Shown here piece by piece: positions 1 to 11,757 of a DNA stretch of 64,000 bases. The stretch spans positions 62,001 to 126,000 of the forward strand of contig MU623439.1 of NCBI GenBank assembly GCA_025201765.1, read 5' to 3'. Below the pieces are notes generated by a model. The model saw only the letters and a program-made list of their open reading frames with translations, ran no database searches and had not been told where the DNA came from. Source of the stretch: Daldinia sp. FL1419. Lineage: Eukaryota; Ascomycota; Sordariomycetes; Xylariales; Hypoxylaceae. How positions within the stretch are numbered: position 1 is the first letter of the stretch; each line of letters starts with the position of its first letter. The position numbers and the translations under genes are program-made.

Positions 1-350
1 TACGCTCCTTGCCTTCAATTTCTACAGCTAGACGCCCTTCGAGAACCTGAAGATACTCCTCCTGGTGCGGGTGAAAATGCAGTGGTGGCTTTTCCGACGC
101 GACGGCGACGACGCGCGGATGCTGAAGGAGAAAAGTCACGTCGTAAGCGAAGGCTCGGTCAGGATGAGAAGGGTGAGTGACCACACGCGTAGTTATGCCG
201 CCTTCGAATCTATAAGCCGCACGATAGCCACAACTTTTAGTAAATTTCTTACTGCTACTCTGCGTAAAGAACCACTGATTAATAAAGCGTGTCCATAAAG
301 CACGCAACTTACGCCGTGATCACGCGTCCTAAATACGGATCTTCAGCCAT
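1..350 (-). CDS. cupin-domain protein, 3' end outside the window
   Basis: Minus-strand gene cut by the window start. Exon 1 is 350..313, starting MAEDPYLGRVITA; a 61-base intron runs 312..252 (GTAAGT donor, CAG acceptor); exon 2 runs from 251 past base 1. The visible protein has a cupin metal-binding motif, HFHPHQEEY, followed by LQVLEGRLAVEIEGKE, so the HxH and following Glu expected to bind a metal are present. Small fungal cupins of this kind act as dioxygenases, isomerases or proteins of unknown role; the substrate cannot be told. The start was chosen because this ATG opens a short exon with a perfect donor that restores frame. It lies 1.2 kb from the BBE-type oxidase on the same strand and may belong to the same metabolic locus. 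Confidence 0.68.
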
Positions 351-1549
351 AGCTTATAAAAACGAACTTCGTATGATGAATCTTCTACTAGGAGCGAATA
401 AGTGATATATAACCAGGACGGTATTATTCGGAGGCTTGGATAAGGAACCGTGGAGGCCGAAGATATCCTTTAGTTTTACCAGAGACCAAGATTATTCCTT
501 ATAAAATCCACAGCAAGGATAACCCGATCTGAATTTCACGTAAGATAGATATTATCTTGTACACCTTGAACCCTTATAATTTATAGATTTTTATGTGTAT
601 CTCGATTTTGTAAGCAGCATGAAATATCCTCGCCGTTGTATGCTTAACTTTTTAATTGCCTGGTTTACCCGTCACTACATTGCCTGGTGGCAATGCGTAT
701 CTCATCTCCGCTTCATCACTCAAAAACTCCGCTAATTATGTTACGTGTTCTGGGACTTTAGGGACATTAGGACACGGCACACCCCGAAATGCTGGTTAAC
801 TGCTAGGCTGGTTCTAGATAAGTCTGCTGAGCATCGGCATTGCAACTCAAGCATTCTCGTTCCAGGCTAGTACGGGAAAATTGCGATCTAAATTGTAAAG
901 GAGCCGAACTGTGTTGCATTCTAGGTCCGCTAGGGCTAGCCTTGAATTGGTCATAGTCGTAGATTGACGCCATCCAGTCTTTCAGCTGGATCTTCCCCTG
1001 ACCTGATAATTCAGTGATCAGGGTGATACGATGGCCGTCTGGCAAACGATCTGCGTATATGGCATAACTGTGATTTACAGAGGCTAAGGTAAAGCTGCGG
1101 CACAGCTAATTCAATTCCGACCTCAGTCTAATAGGGGTAAACTGACGACCTGACGACCTCACGGGAAGAAGTTCGCACCGAAAGTCTAAAGATTTTCTAA
1201 TTAACTAACCTAGGTTAGAAGATATTAATGCAATCCACTCTTTACTAGGGCCGGCTTATATTTCCACGTTGGGCTGAGGGGCTTAGTGTTGAAGCTTTGG
1301 GGCCAACCGTCACTGCGGCACTCGAAATCGTAGGCATCTAATCTAACCCGTGCTCTGCTTAGTGCTTAACTAAATCCAGACGCGCTCAAAATTCACCAAA
1401 AGGCCAAGTTTGTATAATGTTTGCACCGAAGACTATATGGTAAAGGGTATCATGATAATATACACATAACGCTATATTCGAGTTATCTGTTCCTTCGTAG
1501 GCTGACTTGGTTACCCGACCCCGAAGAGCAACTAGGAGGAATAGACCTA
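351..1549. other. intergenic stretch with one protein-like remnant
   Basis: AT-rich sequence between the cupin gene and the 3' end of the FAD oxidase gene. It should hold the cupin promoter just above 350. Apart from the remnant described at 803..1110 I see no gene, repeat array or RNA. Confidence 0.5.
803..1110 (-). pseudogene. unidentified protein-like fragment
   Basis: A minus-strand open stretch continues upstream of the first ATG (1045) to about 1110, and reads SYAIYADRLPDGHRITL followed by a segment with KDWMASIYDYDQF. Its composition resembles real protein more than random translation, and a possible AG acceptor lies at its upstream edge. No start exon or family could be recognised. 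It is either the last exon of an unrecognised gene or a remnant of a decayed one. Weakly supported. Confidence 0.2.
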
Positions 1550-3334
1550 TTATTTGGGTAGCTTGAATCCTCCCGAAGCCAGAGTTTGGAACACTTGGTT
1601 GGGGTCATATTTTCTTGCCGTCTCCTTCAACTTCGCAACATTCTCTTGCCCGTAGTGTTCGATCACAGGTTGATCCGCAGCCGCATCGTTCATGAAGATA
1701 TAATCAACATAGTTCCCGCTAGTCTTGGACGCGTCGTCGATCTTGTTGATCATGCTCTGTGTGTAATTATGTGCTAATTCGTCGTCTTCGGGAGACCACC
1801 AACCCACGTCGAGGACAAGCCAGGTCTGGTTAACGGGTTTCAATCCGAGCGCGTTGCCGCCGTTTGCTTGTCCGGCAAGGACAGCACTACTGGAGATTGG
1901 CTGCCAACCAAATGCCAGAGACCCTGCAGTTAGGCCCTTTAGGCTTTCTAACTCCGGCGCCTTGCTTACAATGTCTCCTACTTTGCCGAATAGTTCTTCG
2001 TCGGTGGTGAAACTTGTACTGAACCAATTCACCCTATAGGGATAGGTTAGTATTAAGGTAGGGATCATGAATTCGAAAAGTTTCGTAGCTTACCGTGTCA
2101 ATTCAGGTAGAGGTGCAGCAAGCATTAGTTCGGTAAGTGTTTGAAGCTTTGTCATATCGGCTAGAGGTGTAATATTACGGAAGGGCGCGAAGGCTTCTGG
2201 CTCCTCTTCCGGCTTCAGGTATACGATATTCAATATAGCGCCAATGGTAGCGTTTGTTGGGAAGGCCTGTAGCATAATATTTGCGTAGGGATCCTTGTTT
2301 CTGACAGATTGGTATTCGTACATGGCGTCAAACAAAGCCGGTAGAGCATCCAGGGAATACACTCTGACACCACCCCAAACATCGTGAATGTCAAAAGTCT
2401 TGAACGTAAATTTAGTGACGATGCCTATTTATCTGGAGGTCAATGGAGTCCTTTACCGTATAAGTCCACTTGTTAAATCTTACCGAAGTTGTTAATACCC
2501 CCCTTCAAGGCCCAGAATAAATCCGGATTCGATTCTGCGTTTGCATTTACGATATCTCCGGTTGAAGTCACAACCTATACCATCAATTCCAGTTAGCAAA
2601 TCTAGTATTTTGAAGGCGAACTGCAACCTTACCTCGTAGTTAACTACGTTATCGCATACTAAACCGTACAAGTCGGTAAGGTACGAAAGACCACCTATAC
2701 GATACCAGTTAGCAATCTATTCATGAAAATCAAAACGAAAAGGATAGGGCTCACCTCCAAGAGTTAGACCACCGACACCAACGTCCAAGACTCTACCTCC
2801 TGCAACCGTTATGTTGTACTGGTCCAGCGACGTATAAACTTCTTTCCACCGTAATCCCGAACCTACAACAGCGACTTTCTTATCCGCATCGTAATCGACC
2901 GAGTTGAACTTGACTAGATCGATTAGAACGCCGCGGTTGATATTCGCGGCTCCAGGAACAACAGAGTGGCCACCGGAGCGAACAGCAAAATTCACTTTCC
3001 AATCAACCACAGTCGATACAACGTAAGAGAGCTCCTCCGCGCTAGACGGTTGAATAATACACGACGGCTTAGCCCATACTGTCTGTGACCTGTAAAATAA
3101 GGTGAGTCGAATTGGCCTTTTCAATCCCTAGAAGCTTAACCCATACCAATTTTCCGTGCTTAGAGCCTCATATGTGTCTTCAGTCGGTTCGACTGTTCCG
3201 TTATTTAGCTGGGTCTTAAGGTGGTCGCATAAAGCATGATCCTGAGATGCTTCTACTTTCAAGCAGAAGAAAAGCCAAAAGCCGATAAGGCCCCGGAATG
3301 CGGTGATATGGACCATGATGGTTCTTGAATACAC
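1550..3334 (-). CDS. secreted FAD-linked oxidoreductase, berberine-bridge-enzyme type
   Basis: Six exons on the minus strand: 3334..3147, 3089..2755, 2694..2633, 2574..2484, 2424..2094 and 2033..1550, giving about 496 residues. The N-terminus has a hydrophobic signal peptide (start at 3334, or more likely at the second ATG, 3316). The FAD-binding PCMH domain shows RSGGHSVV, whose His is the usual site of 8-alpha-histidyl FAD attachment, then [17 protein letters not shown] and [15 protein letters not shown]. The second attachment Cys of bicovalent members is not seen. The C-terminus has the BBE motif ([17 protein letters not shown]). Such enzymes oxidise alcohols, amines or sugars, or close rings in fungal metabolites. 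Its divergence from the UbiA gene (4645) fits a joint metabolic role, but the substrate is unknown. Confidence 0.9.
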
Positions 3335-4644
3335 GGAACTGAGAAGCTGAGGCCGCTCGATCTCGCTATTTGCTCCGGCTCGGCGCCCATCTAACAGTTT
3401 AAATACTTAATACATGGAGTAGTACAATGCGGATCTAGGTTCTCGCGGGGTTGCAATGTTACTTTTGAAGCACATGAAGATTATGGGACCTTGTCCTGTC
3501 CAGCCCTAGGATCAATATTTGATAACGAGCGCATAATATCAGACCCAAAAGGGGTCAAGTGTCCTACGAATCTACCGCATCTACCCGTAATCGCATACTA
3601 GCAGAGTAGCACTGCTAAATACCGAATAATTTAAAATTTATAGCCTACCAAATGTCCTTCTACAGAGGATGAATTCGTAACGCGTATCTATTGATAGCGT
3701 CGACATGGATATGGATCACGAAACAGACGATACTCCTCAAAACCAGCTTAGAAACCCTGCTTAGAGGCATCTTACGTTCTCCAGCCTCTGTCCTCAATTT
3801 GGCAAGGCACCACTTCACCCCTGGGCACCAAATTTCTAGCTCGCCAATTACTGCCTTAGCGTAGCCGACGGCATCCATACCTCTATCCACATATAGGAAG
3901 GTAAACAGTGCGTTCCGATTTTAGATACGGTTGACTTTCATGGAGAGAGGTTACCTAACATATGTAGGACTTGACGTGGACGGTAATCCGCAGTTTAAGA
4001 CACTACCCTCGTCGTAGTAGGTAATTCGCGGTCTATATGTAATGTTTAGAGGCGGGTTCTTTTACCTGAGCGAATATTATAACTCTAGCTGGGCAACGGA
4101 AATGCAGATGAATACCTTCAAGCACTGGAGACTGTGTGGACGTTCGGACAGGGGTTGGTGACTTCTAGTTCCTGTTCAGAATTGTAGTAGGACCGACTGG
4201 TTCGACATAGATTTAACAGCCTATCCTCGTGTACCAAATATACACCAAAATACTTAAAGCCATCGGCTGAACAGGATGCCAGCCTTACTATACGATCCTC
4301 TTTATCATGGTGGACTTGAAGATTCATACCTTTCTTCGTGCCATCATTCAGCCCTATAGGAAAATCTAAAGCTCCACGTCTCCAGGTGGAGTAGACACGG
4401 ATGACGGGAGTCTTCGCGTGGTGTGAAGGGTATAGCTGTCGCCTATGGTATAGCGAACCCCGATACCCTTGAAGGTGCTGAGACCATTCCGTTTAGCGCC
4501 TCCTACAAGGAGTAGCGGCGGGAAGGACGGATATGTAGGTAATTTTCCCAGGAATCTATCTTAAGAAAATAGAGTCAAGGCAATTAATTCCCTTCTCATT
4601 ACTATTCTTGCGCTTTCGAACGTCTCCATCTCGTTGCCTCCATC
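3335..4644. promoter_or_regulatory. divergent intergenic region between FAD oxidase and UbiA genes
   Basis: About 1.3 kb separating two divergent genes, so it should hold both promoters. Two short minus-strand open frames (3660..3890 and 4118..4327, 76 and 69 codons) have no recognisable domain and no convincing splice partners. I treat them as chance or as gene remains. Confidence 0.4.
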
Positions 4645-5706
4645 ATGAGCAATAAGACGAGCGACGAAAAATCACGTTCGGCCGACGAGCCGGTTGATTT
4701 CCAAAACAATGCGCTTGAACAACAGTACGGCGGCGGTCACGCCGGCGGCTGGGTTGGTCGTTTACCCTCATCGTGGGTTCCTTATGTGCAACTGGCGCGG
4801 TTAAGTCCACCCGCAGCCCTCTTCCTCATCTACTTCCCGCATTTTTTTGGAATCATCCTCGCCGCCATAATTCAGCGATCGCCTGTTTCGCAGGTGCTCC
4901 GAGCGAGCTTAATAATGCTTGGCGGTAGCTTCTTTTTCTCGAACGCAGCCCACGGCTGGAACGATCTCATCGATGCGCCTGTCGACAAGTCGATACCGCG
5001 TACGAGCAAACGCCCCATACCTCGAGGGGCCATTACACCTCGCGCCGCTTTCGCTTTTACGGTCACGCAAGCCATTGGCGCTGCCTCGTTCTTATTGCTA
5101 ATGCCGTTCGGAAGCGCGATCTACGCGATTCCGAATATCATCGGTACATTTTACTATCCCTGGGCCAAACGGCACACTAATTTCGCACAATTGGTACTCG
5201 GATTCTGCTTGGCTTGGGGTATTGTCATGGGATCATGTGCGATGGGCTTCAAACCATTCGTGGGAGGACCGTTTGGAAGCGAAAGCGGATGGGATCAATC
5301 CTTTTGGGTCGAACCGTCAACAGCGTGCCTCTTCCTTGCAAGTATTTTATGGACGGTTATCTACGATTCGATTTACGCGCACCAGGACGTCAAAGATGAC
5401 ATCAAGGTGGGCTTGAAAAGTATCGCTGTTCTGCTCGAAGATTGGACGAAACCGTTGCTATGGCTGCTCCTCGGTTGTATGGTCTCACTATTATACATGT
5501 GTGGAAGTCTCTTGAACATGGGGATCGCATTCCACATAATCGCTGGTGGTGGTTCCTTGTTCTCTTTGGGTGCTATGATCGCTAATGTTGAATTAAAAGA
5601 TTCAGCAAGCTGTTGGTGGTGGTTTAGATATGGGTTCTGGTTAGCAGGGGGAGCTATTGCGGGAGGGCTCTTTTCGCAATATTTGGCGATTGGGCCTGTG
5701 ATATGA
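4645..5706 (+). CDS. UbiA-type membrane prenyltransferase
   Basis: Intronless 353-residue gene. The first Asp-rich motif is NDLIDAPVD (N106, D107, D110, D114) and the second is YDSIYAHQDVKDD (about 240-252); both coordinate Mg-diphosphate in UbiA prenyltransferases. Around these are seven to nine hydrophobic segments. The family joins an isoprenyl chain to an aromatic acceptor in a membrane. A COQ2 (ubiquinone) role is possible, but the N-terminus is acidic and glycine-rich, not a mitochondrial targeting sequence, and the gene sits with metabolic oxidases and a Zn2Cys6 regulator. I therefore prefer a specialised-metabolism (meroterpenoid-like) enzyme. The ATG at 4645 follows CATC and gives the full-length frame. 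Confidence 0.88.
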   Translation: MSNKTSDEKSRSADEPVDFQNNALEQQYGGGHAGGWVGRLPSSWVPYVQLARLSPPAALFLIYFPHFFGIILAAIIQRSPVSQVLRASLIMLGGSFFFSNAAHGWNDLIDAPVDKSIPRTSKRPIPRGAITPRAAFAFTVTQAIGAASFLLLMPFGSAIYAIPNIIGTFYYPWAKRHTNFAQLVLGFCLAWGIVMGSCAMGFKPFVGGPFGSESGWDQSFWVEPSTACLFLASILWTVIYDSIYAHQDVKDDIKVGLKSIAVLLEDWTKPLLWLLLGCMVSLLYMCGSLLNMGIAFHIIAGGGSLFSLGAMIANVELKDSASCWWWFRYGFWLAGGAIAGGLFSQYLAIGPVI

Positions 5707-6665
5707 AACCATGGTCCGGGTTTTTGTATTCTAGTACGAGATTAATAGCTAAATTAATAGTATTTATATATCTTTGAGGATGTCTGCAAACTAAAATTCG
5801 GGTTGTATTATTCGAAGATTGGATGTGACGCGTTATGGTCAAGTTAATGCTCACGGACCACGACGACTTGCGTGCTCGTAAAGTTTCATTAATAAGGTGG
5901 AAAATGTCCCAAATACTCCGGAAAATCAAATCGATTATTTGGCTCAGCACCTAGGTTAGGTTTCTCCTTTCCAAGAAACTTGTCCTACCCTGCCTACTCG
6001 GACACGGGTAGTGATAAACCTCTATGATTCACGATGACGATACAACGGAGAGTCTGTTCTTCCTGGCCAAGTCAGCTGATTCGACCCTAATAATTTCAAT
6101 GTCTCACCGAGGTGACCATATTCGTTAATACGCCGAAGACCGAAAGAAATGTTGCCTCTCCACCAATCAACGTGTGGGAGATCTCGGAGTTCATCACGTC
6201 AGTGAATGATGCTAGCTGAACCCCGATATCTCTGCCTAAACAATAGGCAGACATGATTCGAACTCATGCTATGGATAATTTCGAGGAATAATGGGTAGTC
6301 ATATTCCTTCAATATTACTATCTATCTAGGCAAGGGGGTAGTATAAAAATATTTTCGATATCCTATTTTGCTCATACCAACTCCGAGACTAGTAACCCAA
6401 GTCCGAGGTATCTCGGACCCCAGTGAGCTCGATGAATCGTCCACGGCAGCCGCTTGGTGGTCAAATAATAGATTTGCAGTCCATTCATTCGCATCGTGCT
6501 TTGACGGAGAAATACCGACGTAATGGAAAACTACAGTACGCATTCGCTCCATATTCGCCTCCCCTTCTTACCTCACCCTTGTTCCATCTCATATCTTACG
6601 CACACAAACTTACATTCGGAGGGTTGCTGTGGGATCAAGTTCGGATTCCCTAGGTCGAGTGGTAT
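5707..6665. other. intergenic region upstream of the Zn2Cys6 gene
   Basis: AT-rich, with scattered short open frames on both strands that show no domain. A small hairpin (7-base arms, TCTGCCT/AGGCAGA, 7-base loop) lies at 6231..6251. If the regulator has an extra first exon, it would be in this stretch or just after it. Confidence 0.35.
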
Positions 6666-9234
6666 ATGACCAGATGGTCTGTCGGATATCATCTAGCCAT
6701 GTACCCCATAGCCTGGGAGTCGGGACTCGTTCCTACTATACTATCCGTGTTATCTAGATCGTGTGAGCCATGTAGACGATCTAAGCTGAAATGTGATCAT
6801 GTCGTTCCGACGTGCGGCAGATGTATTAAGAGACGATGCGCTGACCAGTGCGTCTATCACCCCAACCCTCTTACTCAGGTTGGTCATTCGATTACCGCAT
6901 CGGGAGTCAATAACCACTGAACATTGGTGGACACCCACGAATTAGGTTGATAGTGTTCGAGCGCAAGCTCGTCGAAGAGGAAACAATGCTCGTTCAGCGC
7001 AACCTACGGTTGGAAGCGATGACGGTAACACGGCTCCTATACGGTCGATTGAAGTACCAAGGGCGGGATCACTCAATACCCTCGTATCTCAAATTGCGCC
7101 AGCTCGTTCTACTGAAGTGACTCGCGAAGTACATAGGGCGGCATCCGCTCCCCCATTACAAAGTCGTGATGGGTCCGCCAACCGTACTATAAGCATAGGA
7201 TTTCTCGGCGAGACATCTTATGTTTCCATCTTTACGGACGGCCTTGGTGGCTTCGATGTCTCTTCTCCAGACCTGGAATCTCCAGTGCAAGAAATAGCCT
7301 TGTCGCAGGACCGGATAATCCAAGGATGCAAAGTTCTCTCATTCTTAAAAGAGAAACACACGATCAACCGTCTCGTTTCGCGTTGGTATGAGATATGCGA
7401 AGACGAAGCGTGTATATGTATAGAGCCCGTCATGAAAGAGTGGCTATGGGGTCTCGGGATGCATCACGGAGACGTTGTACGTATAACGAATATAACTTAC
7501 TCTATGAATCATCCAATATCCTGATTATTGCTATACGAGCAGTTAAGAGAGCAAAGTCCAGAAAGGATTCGGCGACTATGCGAATTAATCTGGCGTAACA
7601 CCCAAACTCCAATCGCGTTCAAGGAGAACACGACAGCTAAGCAAGTAAGTAGCTGAACGCGACGATGACTTGGCTCGCTCTTATCCAGGGCTCGAGATCT
7701 ATTTTTCCTAGATAATTCATCACATCCCCTATGCATAGAGACCTTTTGCTAACTTCATACATCAAAGTGGGCGCGTTCCGCAACTGGTCCGAGCATACGA
7801 TGGGAGGTTATTGGGCTCATCGCAGTGGTCGCGGGTCAGTCTGCTAACACGCCTGAGCCATTCGGCCGTGGTTCCAAAAAGCATAACTCGGCACACTCCT
7901 CTTTTGCAAGGCAGATGAACGAGATCGCCGATGCCTGTTTGAACTTTTGTCGCGACTGTGGTGCTTTAGGCGACACGTTCACGTGGCTTCTCATGGAGAA
8001 TTATTCCCTCACGGCCAAGATCAAAGGCGAAGCTAGCCATATTACATATACCCAGAGTGGCGAAATCGTAGCTTCGGCCGTTGCGATGGGCTTGCACCGA
8101 GGAGTTAGAGAAGAAGATCGACTTCCGTTCTTTTTGGTAGAATTACGAAAAAGGCTACTTTGCCAGATGTATGGCGCAGAAATTGGCATGTCAACCTTTA
8201 CAGGTCGTCCGCCTCGCATTTCGCATCGTTATTGCAATCTTCAACCGCCCCTGGACCTTTCAGCCTCTCAACTACTCCTCGAAGGGGACGACTTGGCCCT
8301 AGCGCTTGCCAGTCTAGACGAAAACGGGTTCAACACAGCAGGAAGAATACGTCGGGTCACTTGGATAAGAATCTGGATTGGATTCGCTATACAAAGAGAA
8401 GACATACTGGACCTAGCCTTAGGTCCGTATACGCGAGAGGAAATCATACAGCGCGCGGAAGATATAAAAAAGAGACACGATCGATACGTTGAGGAGCTTC
8501 CGCAGTTCATCAAGAAAATCAAAGACTCGCCCATAGAAATAGAAGGACGACAGCCGACGGAGATATTGCTCATGATCGTAATCCACCAATCCTTCCGTTC
8601 AAACCACCTCCTACTCCAGCGCGTCTTGATTCGCAGAGCAGGCGCAAGTTCGGAGGAGCTTATACGCCTTGCACGCTCAATTTTGAAGGATATATTATTA
8701 ATCAGTCAACGGCATGACTTGGGAACTTTGTTCAAAACGGATATTGCTTCTCTTCTTGCAGTACAAGGCATGCGGAGCGCCGCCGTTATGGCTGTCGAAC
8801 TATTAAAACAAGAGCAGCTCCCCGTCTATCCGAAAGACCCCCTTCTACCCAGAAGTCAGACTATTCAAGACTTGGCCGTCTTTGCAGCTGGTCTAGGAGC
8901 TATAGATCCTAACGACGGGTCTTTTAGTATATGTGACCAGGGGAGAAAGGTCATTACTCATATACTTGATAGAATTTTAAGCCCTCCTAATCCCCCTAAT
9001 CAGGGCCAAGCTCCACGTGAACCACCCGCGGATCAAGACCAAGACCAGCGAGTCGACGAGACGACTTTAGGCGTCCCGGCAAATGAGCCCGCTCAGAGTT
9101 ATGGATTGCATATGTCATGCGCAACTGACTTCACCGTCACGGATCTGAATTTTGATATGGATGCTCCTTTCTTAGGACCTGACAATGACTTCATGCAGTG
9201 GTTGGAGAATATGGATTGGGAACGGCCTGTTTAG
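6666..9234 (+). CDS. Zn2Cys6 fungal transcription factor
   Basis: Proposed exons: 6666..6878 (5' end uncertain), 6946..7476, 7543..7644 and 7768..9234, about 770 residues. Introns at 6879..6945, 7477..7542 and 7645..7767 keep frame. The DNA-binding cluster is SCEPCRRSKLKCDHVVPTC, then GRCIKRRCADQC, with the standard C-x2-C-x6-C-x6-C-x2-C-x8-C spacing. The fungal-specific regulatory domain follows in the last exon (ENYSLTAKIKGEASHITYT to GRPPRISHRYC). Many fungal genes of this class have an intron just before the RSC motif, and TATCTAG at 6751..6757 would be a good acceptor. The real start may therefore lie upstream and the first 30 or so residues given here may be wrong. Probably regulates the neighbouring metabolic genes (inference from position). 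Confidence 0.8.
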
Positions 9235-9966
9235 TAAAGCGATTTCGAAGACGAGCATAGGGGTTATCCATTATAATGCTACCTTGTATGTTGGCTTCGA
9301 AAAGTCTATTCTTCTGTGATAGTTTCGGTCAAGGTCCTAATGGGACAGAATTTTGTTGACGGATGTCCAATACGTACGGTCGTGCTGGGTTTACTCGGGT
9401 TTAGGAACGTCCTAGCGTCATTGACGGCGCTGAAGACACGATACCCTAAAACTAAACAGGAGCTATGATTCGTCCATAATGTATTTTGAAAGCTAGCCTG
9501 AAGCAGTCTTAACTATCTATGATATCGTAAGACGCGGATGGAAACGTCTCGGGATTCGGTACGGTATCTATAACCTTGGTCAGACAAAGAAGACTACATC
9601 ATCGACCCTAGGAAATAGGTGATATTCTTACAAAACCTGTCAACCGTTCCACCGAACAAGCATCAAGTGACATCTCGACTACCCACGATTTAGAAACCTA
9701 AACGCTTAATCCAGAGCTAATTCCACATTAACTTGGTCGTAAGAGGTACAAGAAACCCTTATCGGGGAACCTTACTGATCGCCCTGCAGGCCACATCGGA
9801 TCATGATGTAATGATCAAGTCTTCAACCTCACCACATGGCTGTCATCTTGAATCCCATACCCCGCATTTCTAGGGTATATGAGACCATGGAAGACCATGA
9901 TTCTTGGCAATTCAGGAACACTTCGTTAGTGACTTGGCATCGTGGTTTAATATAGTATAATTCAAG
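9235..9966. promoter_or_regulatory. intergenic region upstream of the PSD-like decarboxylase
   Basis: About 730 bases between the regulator and the decarboxylase, both on the plus strand. It should contain the decarboxylase promoter. No open frame with recognisable content was seen. Confidence 0.4.
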
Positions 9967-11587
9967 ATGGTTCACCAACACGGCGACGAGCACGACATTC
10001 CTGAAGAACATCGCGTCCCAAAGTTCGTCTATAAACTATACAATTCTTACAAGCTTGCAATTATGCTAACAATTCATCTTTTCTAGTCATGGCGCCTGGC
10101 TTCCGGCGGACCATCGTGTCCAACACGAATGGCTCAAGACGCAAATCGACCATGTCGACAAAGCTCCCCGCAAAGATCTAATTCCCGTCCTTCAGGATTT
10201 CAAGAAGCTCATCGAGGGAAACTCGCGCATCTACATGTACTTCAACCAGATGTGGGAGGAAATACCACTCAAGAAGCCGTATTACAAAGACCCTACCGGC
10301 ACCAAAAAGCAGATCCGAGACTACCGGCACATGCTAGCGGTACTAAACCACATCTTCACGCAAGCTCCTCAGTGGACAGATGCCGCATTTGGCGTGGGTA
10401 TGGTTGGAGTACCTATGGTGGGCATTTTTGACTACGTGATGGCTACACCTAGGTAAGTTTTTATCAAATCTAACGATGTAGTTGAATCGATAGCTAACTC
10501 GATCCCACAGCGGTCACGCTGCCTTCTTGGACCCAGAGGTCAATAAGATGATGAAGAAGATCTTGAACGAATGGGGCAAATTCCTAAAGGTAAAGTCACC
10601 GTGTCGTATGCACAGCTTTTTAAGGACCGAGAGACATACTAATAATGATTCGCAACTAGTCGCCAAAATCAGCTGAGGTGCTCGCCTCTCATAAACAGGG
10701 CTGGTTCTCTGAGCATGGCCTCAAGGACCTGATGGAGGTAGCCAACGCGCCGCTGAAGACGTCTCACAGATTCGAGGATATGTATATCTGCGATCCATCT
10801 GCCAAACACTACGGCTATACATCCTGGGATAGTAAGCTACTCCCGCCCTTCATATATCTTGAAATTTATGTTAACATAAGTAGACTTCTTCACACGTCAG
10901 CTACGCGAAGATGCGCGACCCGTAGCCTCACCAGATAACGACGACGTAGTAGCCAACGCGTGCGAATCCAAGGTATACAACGTAGCGCGACACGCCAAGC
11001 TACGCGATCGCTTCTGGATCAAGAGTCAGCCCTACTCTGTTCTTGACATGCTCGGCCACGACCCTCTAGCCGCTCAATTCGACGGCGCAACTGTGTATCA
11101 AGCCTTCCTATCCGCGTTGTCGTACCATCGTTGGCACGCACCAGTTTCAGGCCGCATAGTGCGCGCCTTCGTCAGGGATGGTACATACTTCAGTGAACCG
11201 TTATTCGAGGGCCCCGCAGGCGGCTACGCCGAAAGGGAACACAGCACACAAAACCCGGGAGAAATCGACGCGCGTGGCATTAGCGTAGCACAGGGATACC
11301 TCACCGCGTTAGCAACGCGTGCTATCATATTCATCCAAGCGGATAACCCCACCATCGGATTAATGGCATTCGTGGGTGTAGGCATGGACGAAGTCAGTAC
11401 GTGCGAGATTACGGTTAGTCAGGGACAGCATGTGCAGAAAGGAGATCAGATCGGCATGTTCCACTTTGGTGGCTCATCTCACTGCCTCCTGTTCCGTGCT
11501 GGTGTGCCCGTAGATGGATTCCCAAGTCCGGGACGGGAGGAAAATGTGCCTGTGCGAAGCCAGGTCGCTGTTGTCAAGAGAAACTAA
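9967..11587 (+). CDS. phosphatidylserine-decarboxylase-like (PsiD-like) decarboxylase
   Basis: Five exons: 9967..10022, 10087..10452, 10511..10589, 10660..10831 and 10881..11587, giving 459 residues. The N-terminal half (HGAWLPADHRVQHEWLK, then YMYFNQMWEEIP) matches the PSDC domain that precedes the catalytic domain in the soluble fungal branch. The C-terminal half is a PSD catalytic domain ending with FHFGGSSHCLLF; the Gly-Ser bond near residues 422-423 is where such proenzymes self-cleave to make the pyruvoyl cofactor. No N-terminal membrane segment is visible, unlike housekeeping PSDs. Fungal members with this layout include the tryptophan decarboxylase PsiD of psilocybin synthesis, so an aromatic amino acid is a plausible substrate, but this is inference. 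Converges on the cellulase gene, leaving a 170-base gap. Confidence 0.88.
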
Positions 11588-11757
11588 AGGATGATATTGT
11601 TGGCTTGTGAGCTTTGCCTTTAGCAAGCCAGCTTCTCATTATGAGGCTCTGGTTTGAAGAACAATGTGTTCTATAGATCAATTTAGATTGGCTAATATTA
11701 CAGAGAAATTAAATAGTATTTATATCCCAATCTAGCAAGTCTGAGACGCCTAACCCT

